A DNA stretch of 58,022 nucleotides, from NCBI GenBank assembly GCA_019115845.1, contig DXCU01000061.1, positions 1-58,022 of the forward strand, read 5' to 3'. Position numbers and translations under genes: made by a program. Positions 6,129-13,952 of the stretch are shown one piece after another; the first letter of the stretch is position 1, and every line of letters starts with the position of its first letter. This stretch comes from Candidatus Rubneribacter avistercoris (GTDB taxonomy: Bacteria; Actinomycetota; Coriobacteriia; Coriobacteriales; Eggerthellaceae). The notes under the pieces were generated by a model that was not told the DNA's origin, did not search any database, and worked only from the letters and a program-made list of their open reading frames with translations.

Positions 6129-8942
6129 ATGTCTCAGCCTGTTTCGCGCTCGGGCGCTTTCGCGCGCGGGCCGTACGTGCTCGCGTTCGACACTGCCAAC
6201 GAGGTCATAGCCATCGGCGTGGGCGTGCTGCGCCTTGAGGAGCGCGCGGTGGAGTGCGCGGCGTCTGCGGAGGCGGAGGCGCGACGGGCGTCGAACACCC
6301 AGCTTCTGCCGCGCATTGACGCGCTGCTGTCCGACCTGGGCGTTTCCCGTGCGGACATCGCGTGCGTGTGCGTGGGGCGCGGGCCGGGGTCGTTCACGGG
6401 CGTGCGCATTGCCATGGCCACGGCCAAGGGCGTCGCCTCGGCGTTGGGCGTGGGCTTGGTGGGCGTGTCGTCGCTTGACGCGGTGGCTTGGAACGCGCAG
6501 GCCGCGGGTGTGCGCGGGCGGCTGGCCGTGGTAGCCGACGCCATGCGCAAGGAGGTGTACCCGGTCCGCTATCTGCTGGACGAGGCGGGCGTGGGGCGCG
6601 TGGAGGCCGACCGCGTGGTGAAGGCCGAGGTCGCCGCCGAGGAGCTGCGGGAAGGCGCTGCGGGGCAGCTGGTGACGGGCGACGCGCTGCGCAAGTACGG
6701 GGAGCTGTTCGCGCCTTGCGGCGAAACGCTGGCCGAGGAGCTGTGGACGCCGACGGGCCGCGGGCTTTTGCTGGCGCTTGAGGCCGCGTGGCGGGCGGGA
6801 AAGGCCGATCCGCTGGATGCGCGGCGGCATGACCCGGCGCTCGCGCTGCCGGTGTACACGCGCCTGTCCGATGCCGAGGAGAACGAGCGCATCCGCTTGG
6901 CGAAAAACGATCCGAAAAACCTGGTGACGGGCGTGCAGGATGTCGGCGTGCGGCGCGATCAGCGCGCAAGCGCGCACGATGCCGCCGTTTTGAATGCTCA
7001 GCCCGATGCCGAGGGCATCACGTACAAGCCGCTCGATGCCGCGCACGCTGCGGAGGTTGCAGCGCTTGAGGCGCAGGTCATGGGGTCGGATGCATGGAGC
7101 GAGGCGCTTGTGGCCGACGAGCTGCCGCGCGCCGACCGCGTGTGGTGGGCGGCGTACGGGACTCCGGCGGCCTGCCGGCCGACGGAGCCTGCCGATGATG
7201 CGGGCGCCGCGGCGGCCTTCGCCGACGCCGCGGGCGGCCAGGGAGGCGGAAAGGGTTCGCTTTTGCAGGTTGGTGGCGACGATGCCGCCGCTTCGTCCGC
7301 TTCGCAGCTTGTGGGCTATGCGGGCGGGTGGATCGTCGATGGCGGAGTGCAGATTCTCAAGGTGGGGGTGCATCCTGCGTGGCGGCGGCGAGGGATCGCG
7401 CGCGAGTTGCTGGCGCGGGTGGCGGCCGATGCGCGCGATCTGGGCGCCAGCGCGTGCTCGCTTGAGGTGCGCGCGGGAAACGAGGGAGCGCGGGCGTTTT
7501 ACGAGTCGCTCGGCTTCCGCTCGCTTGGCGTGCGGCCGCGCTACTACTCCGACGGCGAGGACGCGCTCATCCTGGAGGGGCCGCTGCCGCTTTCCGCGCG
7601 GGACGTGGCCGGCATGGCGCTTGTGGTGGACGCGGCCTCCCGCGAGCAGGGACAGTCGGGGATTGCGGGGGCAGGTTCGCCATGCGAATCGGCGCGAGGC
7701 GGCACGGATCGCGCTTTGTGCATGGATTCCGAGCCTCGTGCGCTGTCCCCGCAAGGTGAAATCCCAGTTCGCGATTTCCCTGCCGCTGAATCATCGGGCG
7801 CAACCCATGCACAAGGCGCGATCCGTGCCGCCTCGGGAGAGAAACCGCGCCAGGGGACGTTCGAAGCGCATTCGCCCGGCGAGGTTTCGCCCCTCGACGC
7901 GTCCCGCCCGCTCATCCTCGCCATCGAATCGTCTTGCGACGAGACGGCCGCCGCCATCGTGGACGGCTCGGGTACGCTTGTGGCCGATGTGGTGGCATCG
8001 CAGATCGATTTCCATGCGCGCTTCGGCGGCGTGGTGCCGGAGATCGCCAGTCGCAAGCATATCGAGGCTGTTTGCGGCGTGTGCGACGAATGCCTGGACA
8101 CAGCGGCCGCTCGCCTCGGCGCGCCCCGCCTTGCGTGGGCCGACCTTGACGCCGTGGCCGTCACCTACGCGCCGGGCCTGGTGGGCGCGCTTGTGGTGGG
8201 CGTGGCGTTTGCGAAGGGCGCGGCCTGGGCGGCCGAGGTGCCGCTCATCGGCGTCAACCATCTGGAGGGCCATCTGTACGCGAACAAGATCGGCGCGCCG
8301 GATTTCTCGCCGCCGGCGGTGGTGTCGCTTGTGTCCGGCGGCAACACCATGCTTGTGCACATGCGCGGCTGGGGCGATTACGAAACGCTCGGCGCCACCA
8401 TCGACGACGCGGTGGGCGAGGCGTTCGACAAGGTGGCGAAGGCGCTTGGGCTGGGGTATCCCGGCGGCCCCGTGATCTCGCGCGAGGCGACGCGCGGCAA
8501 CCCGGAGGCCATAGCGTTCCCGCGCGCGATGATGCACTCGGGCGACTTGCGCTTCTCGCTGTCGGGCCTCAAAACCGCGGTGGTCACCTACATCAACAAC
8601 GAGCGGGCCGCCGGTCGCGCGCTCAACGTGCCCGACATCTGCGCAAGCTTCCAGCAGGCTGTCGTGGACGTGCAGGTGAAGAAGGCCGAAACGGCGCTGC
8701 GCCAGACGGGCGCGCCCGCGTTCTGCCTAGGCGGCGGCGTGGCGGCGAATCCCGTGCTGCGCGACGCGTACCGCGCGCTTTGCGACCGCATGGGCGTGCG
8801 CCTTGTGCTGCCGCCTTTGAGCGCCTGCGGCGACAACGCCGGCATGATAGCGCTCGTGGCCCTTGACCGCTACCGCCAAGCCCGCTTCCTCGCCCTGGAC
8901 GCCGACGCCCAAGCCCATGCCAACCTGGATGAGGCGTACTAG
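6129..8942 (+). CDS. tsaD: TsaB-RimI-TsaD triple fusion
   Basis: The product has 937 residues in three parts. Residues 14-270 are TsaB (LAFDTANEVIAIGVG at the start, GRGPGSFTGVRI motif). Residues 297-485 are a GNAT acetyltransferase of the RimI type (acetyl-CoA loop VHPAWRRRGIARELL near 413-427), interrupted at about 345-393 by a low-complexity Ala/Gly/Asp insert. Residues 593-937 are TsaD (AIESSCDETAAAIVDG; metal ligands His711 and His715 in NHLEGH; C-terminal CGDNAGM). TsaB and TsaD form the tRNA threonylcarbamoyl transferase with TsaE; RimI acetylates the N-terminus of ribosomal protein S18. These are usually separate neighbouring genes. The linker between RimI and TsaD (about 500-590) is low-complexity and contains a long DNA inverted repeat. 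Confidence 0.93.
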   Translation: MSQPVSRSGAFARGPYVLAFDTANEVIAIGVGVLRLEERAVECAASAEAEARRASNTQLLPRIDALLSDLGVSRADIACVCVGRGPGSFTGVRIAMATAKGVASALGVGLVGVSSLDAVAWNAQAAGVRGRLAVVADAMRKEVYPVRYLLDEAGVGRVEADRVVKAEVAAEELREGAAGQLVTGDALRKYGELFAPCGETLAEELWTPTGRGLLLALEAAWRAGKADPLDARRHDPALALPVYTRLSDAEENERIRLAKNDPKNLVTGVQDVGVRRDQRASAHDAAVLNAQPDAEGITYKPLDAAHAAEVAALEAQVMGSDAWSEALVADELPRADRVWWAAYGTPAACRPTEPADDAGAAAAFADAAGGQGGGKGSLLQVGGDDAAASSASQLVGYAGGWIVDGGVQILKVGVHPAWRRRGIARELLARVAADARDLGASACSLEVRAGNEGARAFYESLGFRSLGVRPRYYSDGEDALILEGPLPLSARDVAGMALVVDAASREQGQSGIAGAGSPCESARGGTDRALCMDSEPRALSPQGEIPVRDFPAAESSGATHAQGAIRAASGEKPRQGTFEAHSPGEVSPLDASRPLILAIESSCDETAAAIVDGSGTLVADVVASQIDFHARFGGVVPEIASRKHIEAVCGVCDECLDTAAARLGAPRLAWADLDAVAVTYAPGLVGALVVGVAFAKGAAWAAEVPLIGVNHLEGHLYANKIGAPDFSPPAVVSLVSGGNTMLVHMRGWGDYETLGATIDDAVGEAFDKVAKALGLGYPGGPVISREATRGNPEAIAFPRAMMHSGDLRFSLSGLKTAVVTYINNERAAGRALNVPDICASFQQAVVDVQVKKAETALRQTGAPAFCLGGGVAANPVLRDAYRALCDRMGVRLVLPPLSACGDNAGMIALVALDRYRQARFLALDADAQAHANLDEAY
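7695..7835. repeat. 31-bp inverted repeat inside the RimI-TsaD linker
   Basis: Arms at 7695-7725 and 7805-7835 are complementary at 30 of 31 positions, separated by 79 bp. They encode two unrelated peptide stretches (RGGTDRALCM and MHKARSVPP-like in another frame; GAIRAASG in the gene frame). The repeat keeps the frame open through the whole element. It resembles a palindromic mobile element captured in a coding region. Confidence 0.8.
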
Positions 8943-8961
8943 TCTCAAGCCTTGAAACCGA

Positions 8962-8993
8962 AACGAGGGCCTGCGCTGCCGCAGGCCCTCGTT
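8962..8993 (+). terminator. Terminator of the tsaE-tsaBD operon
   Basis: A 14-bp stem, AACGAGGGCCTGCG (8962-8975) with its complement (8980-8993), and a 4-nt loop follow the tsaD stop by 20 bp. It can also serve the convergent transporter gene. Confidence 0.8.
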
Positions 8994-9050
8994 GTGCAAA
9001 CGCGTCGATTCGCTCAGCGATCCGCTTGTCGCCGCACCGGTTGCCGCCCC

Positions 9051-10622
9051 CTATTCCGCAGCAGCCGCATCCTTCGTGTTCGTGCCGATGGTCTTGCGCA
9101 GCACGAACAGCGCCGCTATCACCAGCACGGCGCCGATGGCCAGGCAGATGGGCGCGTTGCGCACGAAACCTGCGATGGCGAAGCACACGCATGAGATCGC
9201 ACCCACGGTGATGACGTAGGGCAGCTGGGTGTTCACGTGCTCGATGTGGTTCACGTTCGCACCGGCCGATGCCATGATGGTGGTGTCGGAGATGGGCGAG
9301 CAGTGATCGCCCGCCACCGCGCCCGCCAGGCACGCGGAGATGCCGATGGTCAGCAGCTCGGGCTCGCCCGCAAAGATGGGCAGCACGATGGGGATGAGGA
9401 TGCCGAACGTGCCCCAGCTGGTGCCCGTGGCGAACGCCAGGCCCCATGCCACCAAAAAGATGATGGCGGGCAGCATGCTGAACAGGCCCGCAGCGGCGCC
9501 CTCCATGCAGCCCGACACGAACTCGGCGGCGCCCAGCGCGCTGGTCATGCTCTTGAGCGTGAGGGCGAACGTGAGGATGAGGATGGCCGGCACCATGGCG
9601 TTGAAGCCGGCGATGATGCTGTCCATGGAGTCCTTGAACTTCACCACGCGGCGCGCCAGCAGGTACACGAACGCGAACACGAGCGCGATGATGGAGCCCC
9701 ACGGCAGCGCCACGAACGCGTCGGTGTCGCCGAAGGCGAGGATGACGTTTTGATAGCCCTCCGTTTCGGGATCCCAGAATCCACCGACGTAGAGCATGCC
9801 CACGATGCACAGCACGATGAGCACCAGGATGGGAATGAGCATGTCCAGCAGATGGGCGCGCGTGTTCTCCACCGGCTCGTCGTTGCCAAGCGAGCCAAGC
9901 TCGCCCTCGCGCAGCGCCTTCAGCTCGGCTTTTGCCATGGGGCCGTAGTCAAAGCCCATGACGATGATGGCCACTACGAACACCAACGTGAGCAGGGAGT
10001 AGAAGTTGAACGGGATGGCGCTGATGAACAGCTGGATGCCGTCGACGTTCAGGTCGGCGGCGACGCCGGACACGGCTGCCGCCCACGACGACACGGGCGC
10101 GATCATGCAGATGGGCGCCGCCGTGGCGTCGATGAGGTAGGACAGCTTCGCGCGCGACACTTGCTGCGCGTCGGTGACGGGGCGCATGACCGATCCCACT
10201 GTCAAACAGTTGAAGTAGTCGTCCACGAAGATGAGCACGCCCAGCACGAACGTGGCTATCTGCGCGCCGATGCGGCTCTTCACATTCTTCGCCGCCCATT
10301 TGCCGAACGCCGCCGACGCGCCCGTGGAGTTGATGAGCGCCACCAGAATGCCCAGGATCACCAGGAACACGAAAATGCCCGCGCTATCGGCAAGGGCGGG
10401 TATGAGTCCGGTGGTCATGGCATCTTCCTCGGTGCCGCCTGCGGGGATGAACTCGCCGCTGATGATGGCGTCCACCGTGCCGACGGGGTCGAACCCGGTG
10501 AGCAGCAACGCTCCCACCACGATGCCGATGAACAGCGAGCTGTAGGTTTCCTTCGTAATGAGCGCGAGCACGATGGCCACGATGGCCGGCACGAGCGCCC
10601 AGAAGGTGTTGACGAACTCCAT
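9051..10622 (-). CDS. lysW: NhaC-family transporter, probable lysine transporter LysW
   Basis: The 523-residue polytopic protein has about 11-13 membrane helices and the NhaC-family hallmark DDYFNCLTVGSVMRPVTD, plus the C-terminal GDHCSPISDTT segment. NhaC proteins exchange Na+ and H+ or move organic substrates with Na+. The mRNA leader contains a lysine riboswitch (10684-10848). L-box-controlled NhaC-superfamily members have been predicted by comparative genomics to be lysine transporters (LysW), so lysine uptake is the preferred function. I chose the ATG at 10622 because the protein then starts at the first helix, with GAGGAAGG upstream; the open frame to 10763 runs through the riboswitch. 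The gene is convergent with tsaD. Confidence 0.85.
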   Translation of the reverse strand: MEFVNTFWALVPAIVAIVLALITKETYSSLFIGIVVGALLLTGFDPVGTVDAIISGEFIPAGGTEEDAMTTGLIPALADSAGIFVFLVILGILVALINSTGASAAFGKWAAKNVKSRIGAQIATFVLGVLIFVDDYFNCLTVGSVMRPVTDAQQVSRAKLSYLIDATAAPICMIAPVSSWAAAVSGVAADLNVDGIQLFISAIPFNFYSLLTLVFVVAIIVMGFDYGPMAKAELKALREGELGSLGNDEPVENTRAHLLDMLIPILVLIVLCIVGMLYVGGFWDPETEGYQNVILAFGDTDAFVALPWGSIIALVFAFVYLLARRVVKFKDSMDSIIAGFNAMVPAILILTFALTLKSMTSALGAAEFVSGCMEGAAAGLFSMLPAIIFLVAWGLAFATGTSWGTFGILIPIVLPIFAGEPELLTIGISACLAGAVAGDHCSPISDTTIMASAGANVNHIEHVNTQLPYVITVGAISCVCFAIAGFVRNAPICLAIGAVLVIAALFVLRKTIGTNTKDAAAAE

Positions 10623-10683
10623 CTTTCCTTCCTCTCCCAGTTTGCTGTGGACCATGGTTCGGCAGGAAAGGCGATTCGTGCAA

Positions 10684-10848
10684 AACCATGACAGCACTCC
10701 GCTGCGCGACAGTGCGCGGAATGTTCTCCCGCGCCCCAGGGCAAAGCGGTCGGAAACCCGCAAAGCCCTTCGGCGGCGTCCCCTTTCGCTCCGCGCTTTC
10801 CGGCGCTTTTCGAAGGTACTGATGGAAGCCGCACCTCTGTCATGTTGA
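10684..10848 (-). ncRNA. Lysine riboswitch (L box)
   Basis: Read on the minus strand, the leader begins with a P1 arm CATGACAG (10844-10837) that pairs with CTGTCATG (10694-10687). Between them are the L-box landmarks in order: AGAGGTGCGG, a CAGTACC loop, GAAAGGGGACGCCGCCGAAG, a CCCTGGGG segment and a final ACTGTC. These match the conserved lysine-aptamer core of B. subtilis lysC. A CTTTCC segment downstream (10670-10665) can pair with GGAAAG of the ribosome binding site (10629-10624), so lysine binding probably blocks translation. Confidence 0.88.
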
Positions 10849-10855
10849 CCGCAAC

Positions 10856-10884
10856 ATTATAAAGGTGCGTCGCGCGAAGAGGAA
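10856..10884 (-). promoter_or_regulatory. Promoter of the lysine-riboswitch transporter gene
   Basis: A perfect -10 TATAAT (10861-10856) on the minus strand with a poor -35 TTCCTC (10884-10879) at 17 bp. Initiation about 7 nt downstream would fall at 10849, exactly at the first base of the aptamer. Confidence 0.7.
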
Positions 10885-11075
10885 GCACATGTTGCGGGAC
10901 AGGGCGAAGCGCGGCGTGGAGGGCGGTGATGCGACCCCCTCTGCGGGGCGCGTGCCGCTCGCCGGCGTGATTGGCCGCGAAGGGGGGTTGAAGAAAAAAT
11001 CCATGCGGGTGGATAGGGGAGGGTTGAAAACAGGTCGAAGTTCCGTCGCATGCTGTGTTGTCCCTGGTAAACGGC

Positions 11076-11084
11076 GGGGGGGGG
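11076..11084. repeat. G9 homopolymer tract upstream of the EPS promoter
   Basis: Nine consecutive G residues lie about 60 bp upstream of the -35 box of the polysaccharide-cluster promoter, in a non-coding gap (10862-11233) that otherwise holds only the two promoters. Tracts of this length are prone to slipped-strand mutation. It is one of three G9 tracts in the polysaccharide region. Confidence 0.8.
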
Positions 11085-11145
11085 CGCTTTTTCGGTGCTT
11101 TGCCCAGCTGCGAAAGCCGATTTAAGGATATAGGGTGTTGGGGGC

Positions 11146-11174
11146 TTGAACCCCTTTGTGCGCTGGCTTATTAT
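11146..11174 (+). promoter_or_regulatory. Promoter of the NusG/polysaccharide cluster
   Basis: -35 TTGAAC (11146-11151), a 17-bp spacer and -10 TATTAT (11169-11174). A 13-bp palindrome GAACCGTCGGTTC (11179-11191) spans the likely start point and could be an operator or a short 5' hairpin in the nascent RNA. Confidence 0.7.
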
Positions 11175-11233
11175 GATCGAACCGTCGGTTCCGTTGAGAG
11201 TGACAATCATCGGTCGCGGCGGCATTTCGTTCC

Positions 11234-11842
11234 GTGCGAGAAAGCGATGACGTGGCCGACACCATGACGGCGATTCTGCCGCAACAGCATAGAGCCAAAC
11301 GGGGGGGGGCGTTTCAACGACGCTCTCGTTCGCGATGCTGTGTCGCCCTTGCGCGTAACGGTTCCGAAGAGGCGGCTGCTCGCGCCTGCCTCAAGCTGGT
11401 AGATCCCTCCATTCTTTCCGCTTGCTTCGTTCCCAGGGCGGAGTTTCTGCGCAAGCGGGACGGCGTGTGGCGTCTTGAGCTGCATCCGTTGTTCGGCGGC
11501 TACCTGTTCCTGTATTCCGACGATCCTGCCGCGCTGGGCAAGCGCCTGAGGTCCCTTCGCGCTTCCGTTCGGCCCATTGTTGGGGACGACGACGCGTGCG
11601 CGTTTTTGACCGACGGCGAGCAGCAGTGGTTCGAGGAGCTGCTGGATGAGGACTTCGTGCTGCGGTTCAGCCGGGGGCGCATCGTGGACGGCCGGACGAC
11701 GGTTGTCGAGGGGCCTTTGCGGGGGTGCGAATCGCGCATCCGCAAGATAGACCGACATCGTCGCATCGCCTTCGTGGAGACGTCGCTTGCGCGCCGTGAA
11801 ACGACGATGCACGCGGGATTGGAGATAACGAGCAAAACCTGA
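11234..11842 (+). CDS. NusG/LoaP-type antiterminator, first copy, with G9 tract
   Basis: The protein has 202 residues. Residues 33-130 look like a divergent NGN domain (the usual WYVVQ start is replaced by RCCVALARNG, followed by LHPLFGGYLFLYS, the NusG 'FPGYVFV' element). Residues 145-195 form a KOW domain (VVEGPLRGCESRIRKIDRHRRIAFVE). Specialised NusG paralogues of the LoaP/UpxY/RfaH kind bind RNA polymerase and let it read through terminators in long surface-polysaccharide operons. The first 32 residues have no counterpart in relatives, lack a good Shine-Dalgarno, and contain a G9 tract (11301-11309) that keeps the NGN domain in frame with the ATGs at 11234 and 11264. One-base slippage would abolish the protein. 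The start is uncertain. Confidence 0.75.
   Translation: MRESDDVADTMTAILPQQHRAKRGGAFQRRSRSRCCVALARNGSEEAAARACLKLVDPSILSACFVPRAEFLRKRDGVWRLELHPLFGGYLFLYSDDPAALGKRLRSLRASVRPIVGDDDACAFLTDGEQQWFEELLDEDFVLRFSRGRIVDGRTTVVEGPLRGCESRIRKIDRHRRIAFVETSLARRETTMHAGLEITSKT
11301..11309 (+). repeat. G9 tract in the 5' coding part of the first NusG-like gene
   Basis: Nine G residues encode parts of Arg-Gly-Gly-Ala just before the NGN domain. With nine Gs the ATG codons at 11234 and 11264 are in frame with the domain; eight or ten Gs would shift it out, the layout of a contingency switch. Confidence 0.85.
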
Positions 11843-11907
11843 CGAGGACGCCCGCCCGCCCCGGCCGCTGCGCGCAGCCGGGGCGGGCGGGCGTCCTCGT
11901 TTCGTTT
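11842..11907 (+). terminator. Very long terminator hairpin between the two NusG-like genes
   Basis: A perfect 24-bp stem (11842-11865 with 11877-11900) and an 11-nt loop, followed by TTCGTTT. The first arm starts inside the stop codon of the upstream gene. It should terminate unless the polymerase is modified, or serve as an antiterminator target. Confidence 0.8.
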
Positions 11908-12060
11908 CGACATACCTTGATACGCGGGATCGATGCCACGTGTGCGTTCCGCCTCTTTCAAGGGGATGAATATCCGATTGCGTTTTCGGACCGGCTCCCG
12001 TCGGATGGCGAAGCCGTGTCCGAATGCGCGCGAAGGCAACAATGCGGATGGGAAGTGCGC

Positions 12061-12582
12061 ATGTGGTACGTCGTGCAAACGCTCAGCGGTCGGGAGGGCC
12101 GCGTGTGCGATCTGATGGAGCGGCTGGTTGACTCCGAGCTGCTGGAGGAGTGCTTCGTGCTGCGCTACGAGACCGTGAAGAAGATTCGCGGCGAGTGGCG
12201 CACCTGCACCGCCGTGCTGTTCCCCGGGTACGTGATAGTGGTCACGAACCGCGTTGAGCAGCTGGAGCAGGCGCTGCGGAAGGTGCCGCAATTCACCAGG
12301 ATACTGGGGAACGATCGGATGTTCATGCCCTTGGAACGGGACGAAATGGCCTGGCTGTCGGCGTTCACGGAACGCAAGCGGCGTGTCATAGGGATGTCGA
12401 GCGGGGTTATCGAGGGCGACGAGATAGTCATCTTGGAAGGCCCGTTGATGAACCGCACCGGATGGATCCGCAAGATAGACCGCCGCAAACGCGTCGCGTA
12501 CCTGGAGATGCGGATGTTCGGCCGAACGCTGCAAACCAAAGTTGGATTGGGCATTGTCAGAAAGACTCCGAAAAGAGAATAG
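12061..12582 (+). CDS. loaP: NusG/LoaP-type antiterminator, second copy
   Basis: The 173-residue protein has the canonical specialised-NusG layout: an NGN domain starting MWYVVQTLSGREGR (residues 1-14), with a VLFPGYVIVVT strand near 60, and a C-terminal KOW domain (VIEGDEIVILEGPLMNRTGWIRKIDR, about 120-145). LoaP proteins act as processive antiterminators of long polysaccharide or antibiotic operons in Firmicutes and Actinobacteria. It keeps the residues that the first copy has lost, so it is probably the main factor for the downstream genes. I chose the ATG at 12061 because the NGN domain begins there; the frame is open to 11917 but that part has no homology. The end overlaps the sugar transferase start if its TTG is used. 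Confidence 0.85.
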   Translation: MWYVVQTLSGREGRVCDLMERLVDSELLEECFVLRYETVKKIRGEWRTCTAVLFPGYVIVVTNRVEQLEQALRKVPQFTRILGNDRMFMPLERDEMAWLSAFTERKRRVIGMSSGVIEGDEIVILEGPLMNRTGWIRKIDRRKRVAYLEMRMFGRTLQTKVGLGIVRKTPKRE

Positions 12583-13300
12583 CGCGGGGGAAGGGGCTGA
12601 GAGCTACCTCACGGACGCCGAGGCCCTGCGCCTGCTCGCAGGGTGCGACTCCGGCGTGCGTCCGGAGCTTTCGCGGCGCGGTTATCGCTTTGTGAAACGC
12701 GCCTTCGACCTGGTGGCTAGCGGTGCTGCGGTGGCGCTGCTGTTGGTGCCGGGCGCGGTGCTCTGCGCCGTCATTTGTGCGAAAAGCCCGGGAGCGGGAC
12801 CGCTGTACTCCCAGTGGAGGATAGGGAGGGTGCGCGCCGATGGCACCTATCGGCCCTTCCGCATGTGGAAGTTCAGGAGCATGGTGCCCAACGCAGACGA
12901 GATGCTGGCCGACCTGCAAGGCTCGAACGAGGCCGACGGCCCGCTGTTCAAGATCAGGGAAGACCCCCGGGTGGTTCCAGGCGTGGGGGCTTTCATCAGG
13001 AAGCACTCCATAGACGAGCTTCCCCAGCTCCTGAACGTGCTTGCCGGCCAGATGTCCCTCATAGGCCCGAGGCCCGGCCTCCCGAGAGAGGTCGTCCAAT
13101 ACGACGAGCGCGCCAAGCGCCGCCTAATTGTCAAGCCGGGATGCGGCGGAGTGTGGCAGGCGGGCAAGCGCAGCGAGTCAACCTTTCAGGAGATGATAGA
13201 AGCTGATCTGGGCTACATCGAGCATCGAGGCGTTCTCCAGGATCTCGCACTTGTTGTAGGTACTGTCCAAGAAATGTTGACGGGAAAGGGGGCTTACTAG
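12542..13300 (+). CDS. Polyprenyl-phosphate sugar-1-phosphate transferase
   Basis: The 252-residue protein belongs to the bacterial sugar transferase family (WcaJ/PglC-like monotopic phosphoglycosyl transferase). It has the family start YRFVKRAFDLVAS and one re-entrant hydrophobic segment (about 55-75), then YSQWRIGR, MWKFRSMVPNAD, the catalytic-domain IDELPQLLNVL, the MSLIGPRPG motif and GVWQAGKRS near the end. It would load the first sugar phosphate onto undecaprenyl phosphate and so start repeat-unit assembly. Its short N-terminus lacks the extra membrane helices of WbaP/WcaJ. The start is unclear: TTG at 12542 (overlapping loaP by 41 bp) or TTG at 12554; no ATG is available before the domain. 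Confidence 0.85.
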   Translation: MDWALSERLRKENSAGEGAESYLTDAEALRLLAGCDSGVRPELSRRGYRFVKRAFDLVASGAAVALLLVPGAVLCAVICAKSPGAGPLYSQWRIGRVRADGTYRPFRMWKFRSMVPNADEMLADLQGSNEADGPLFKIREDPRVVPGVGAFIRKHSIDELPQLLNVLAGQMSLIGPRPGLPREVVQYDERAKRRLIVKPGCGGVWQAGKRSESTFQEMIEADLGYIEHRGVLQDLALVVGTVQEMLTGKGAY

Positions 13301-13463
13301 CAACCCACTCCCTTTGCCCCGGGCGATGAGCACCTGCAGCCAAGGATGCAACCCTTTTCTAGCAAGTATGCAAACGAACCTTCGACATAGTGTTTTCGTT
13401 CGGTACTGCGGCGCCTCTTGCAGTGCACGGAATGCTTCTGTGTGCGCTGATTGTGCTGAAAAG

Positions 13464-13499
13464 CCTAGGCGTTCTTGCGTATTCGCAAGAACGCCTAGG
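13464..13499. repeat. Perfect 16-bp hairpin
   Basis: CCTAGGCGTTCTTGCG (13464-13479), a TATT loop, and its exact complement (13484-13499). No T-run follows. It lies at the broken 5' edge of the decayed sugar transferase gene and may mark an insertion/excision scar or act as an RNA signal in the cluster transcript. A smaller palindrome TTAAGCGTGCTTAA follows at 13516-13529. Confidence 0.75.
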
Positions 13500-13520
13500 G
13501 TGGGCAGGGGGCCGTTAAGC

Positions 13521-13952
13521 GTGCTTAAGCTTCACGGTGTGGTGTCTGATGTCGATGATGCAGCAAAGTATCTTGATCCTATCCAGCGTGTATGGTGGGG
13601 GCGCGATCGCAAGATGGATAACAGCCTACGTGCCCTTGTCAGCCAAGCCAGTCTCGAAGGGCTGCCGCAGTTTCTTTACGTCTTAAAAGGCGACATGTCG
13701 GCTGTCGGACCGAAGTTCATCATGCGTGACGAACTTGCCTGGTTTGATAAGGGTACGGACGAGTGCTCGGGCGTCTCCACGGGGGCCGCCGGCTTTTGGC
13801 AGACAGTCTTTCGCAAAGGTGTCTCCTTCGAAAGCGACGAGTGCCAGTGTATCGAACCGGAATACGTACGAGGTGCTTGGTTTGCCATGGACGCGAGATG
13901 CTTTCTCGACATCTTTGGGGTGATGTTTGGTCGCAGGAGGTCGGGGAGGTGA
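13521..13952 (+). pseudogene. Remnant of a second sugar transferase
   Basis: Translated from 13521, this 143-codon fragment matches only the C-terminal half of the same family as the gene at 12542. The catalytic stretch reads SLEGLPQFLYVLKGDMSAVGPKF where active enzymes have S-D-E-L-P-Q and G-P-R-P, and about eight residues are missing before it. The membrane hairpin and the MWKFRSM block are absent; in their place lies a 16-bp hairpin in a stretch without similarity. It therefore looks like a decayed initiating transferase rather than a working enzyme. The frame stays open up to a GTGA overlap with the next glycosyltransferase, so translation through it may still couple to that gene. Confidence 0.65.

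Noticed and set aside
5571..7754. A 727-codon open frame on the minus strand opposite tsaE and tsaB-rimI-tsaD
   Set aside because: It is Arg/His/Ala-rich shadow sequence from GC-biased codons of real genes; no domain is recognisable and the plus-strand proteins are certain.
9237..10691. A long plus-strand frame opposite the NhaC-family gene
   Set aside because: His/Asp/Arg-rich with no domain; it also covers the riboswitch. An antisense shadow.
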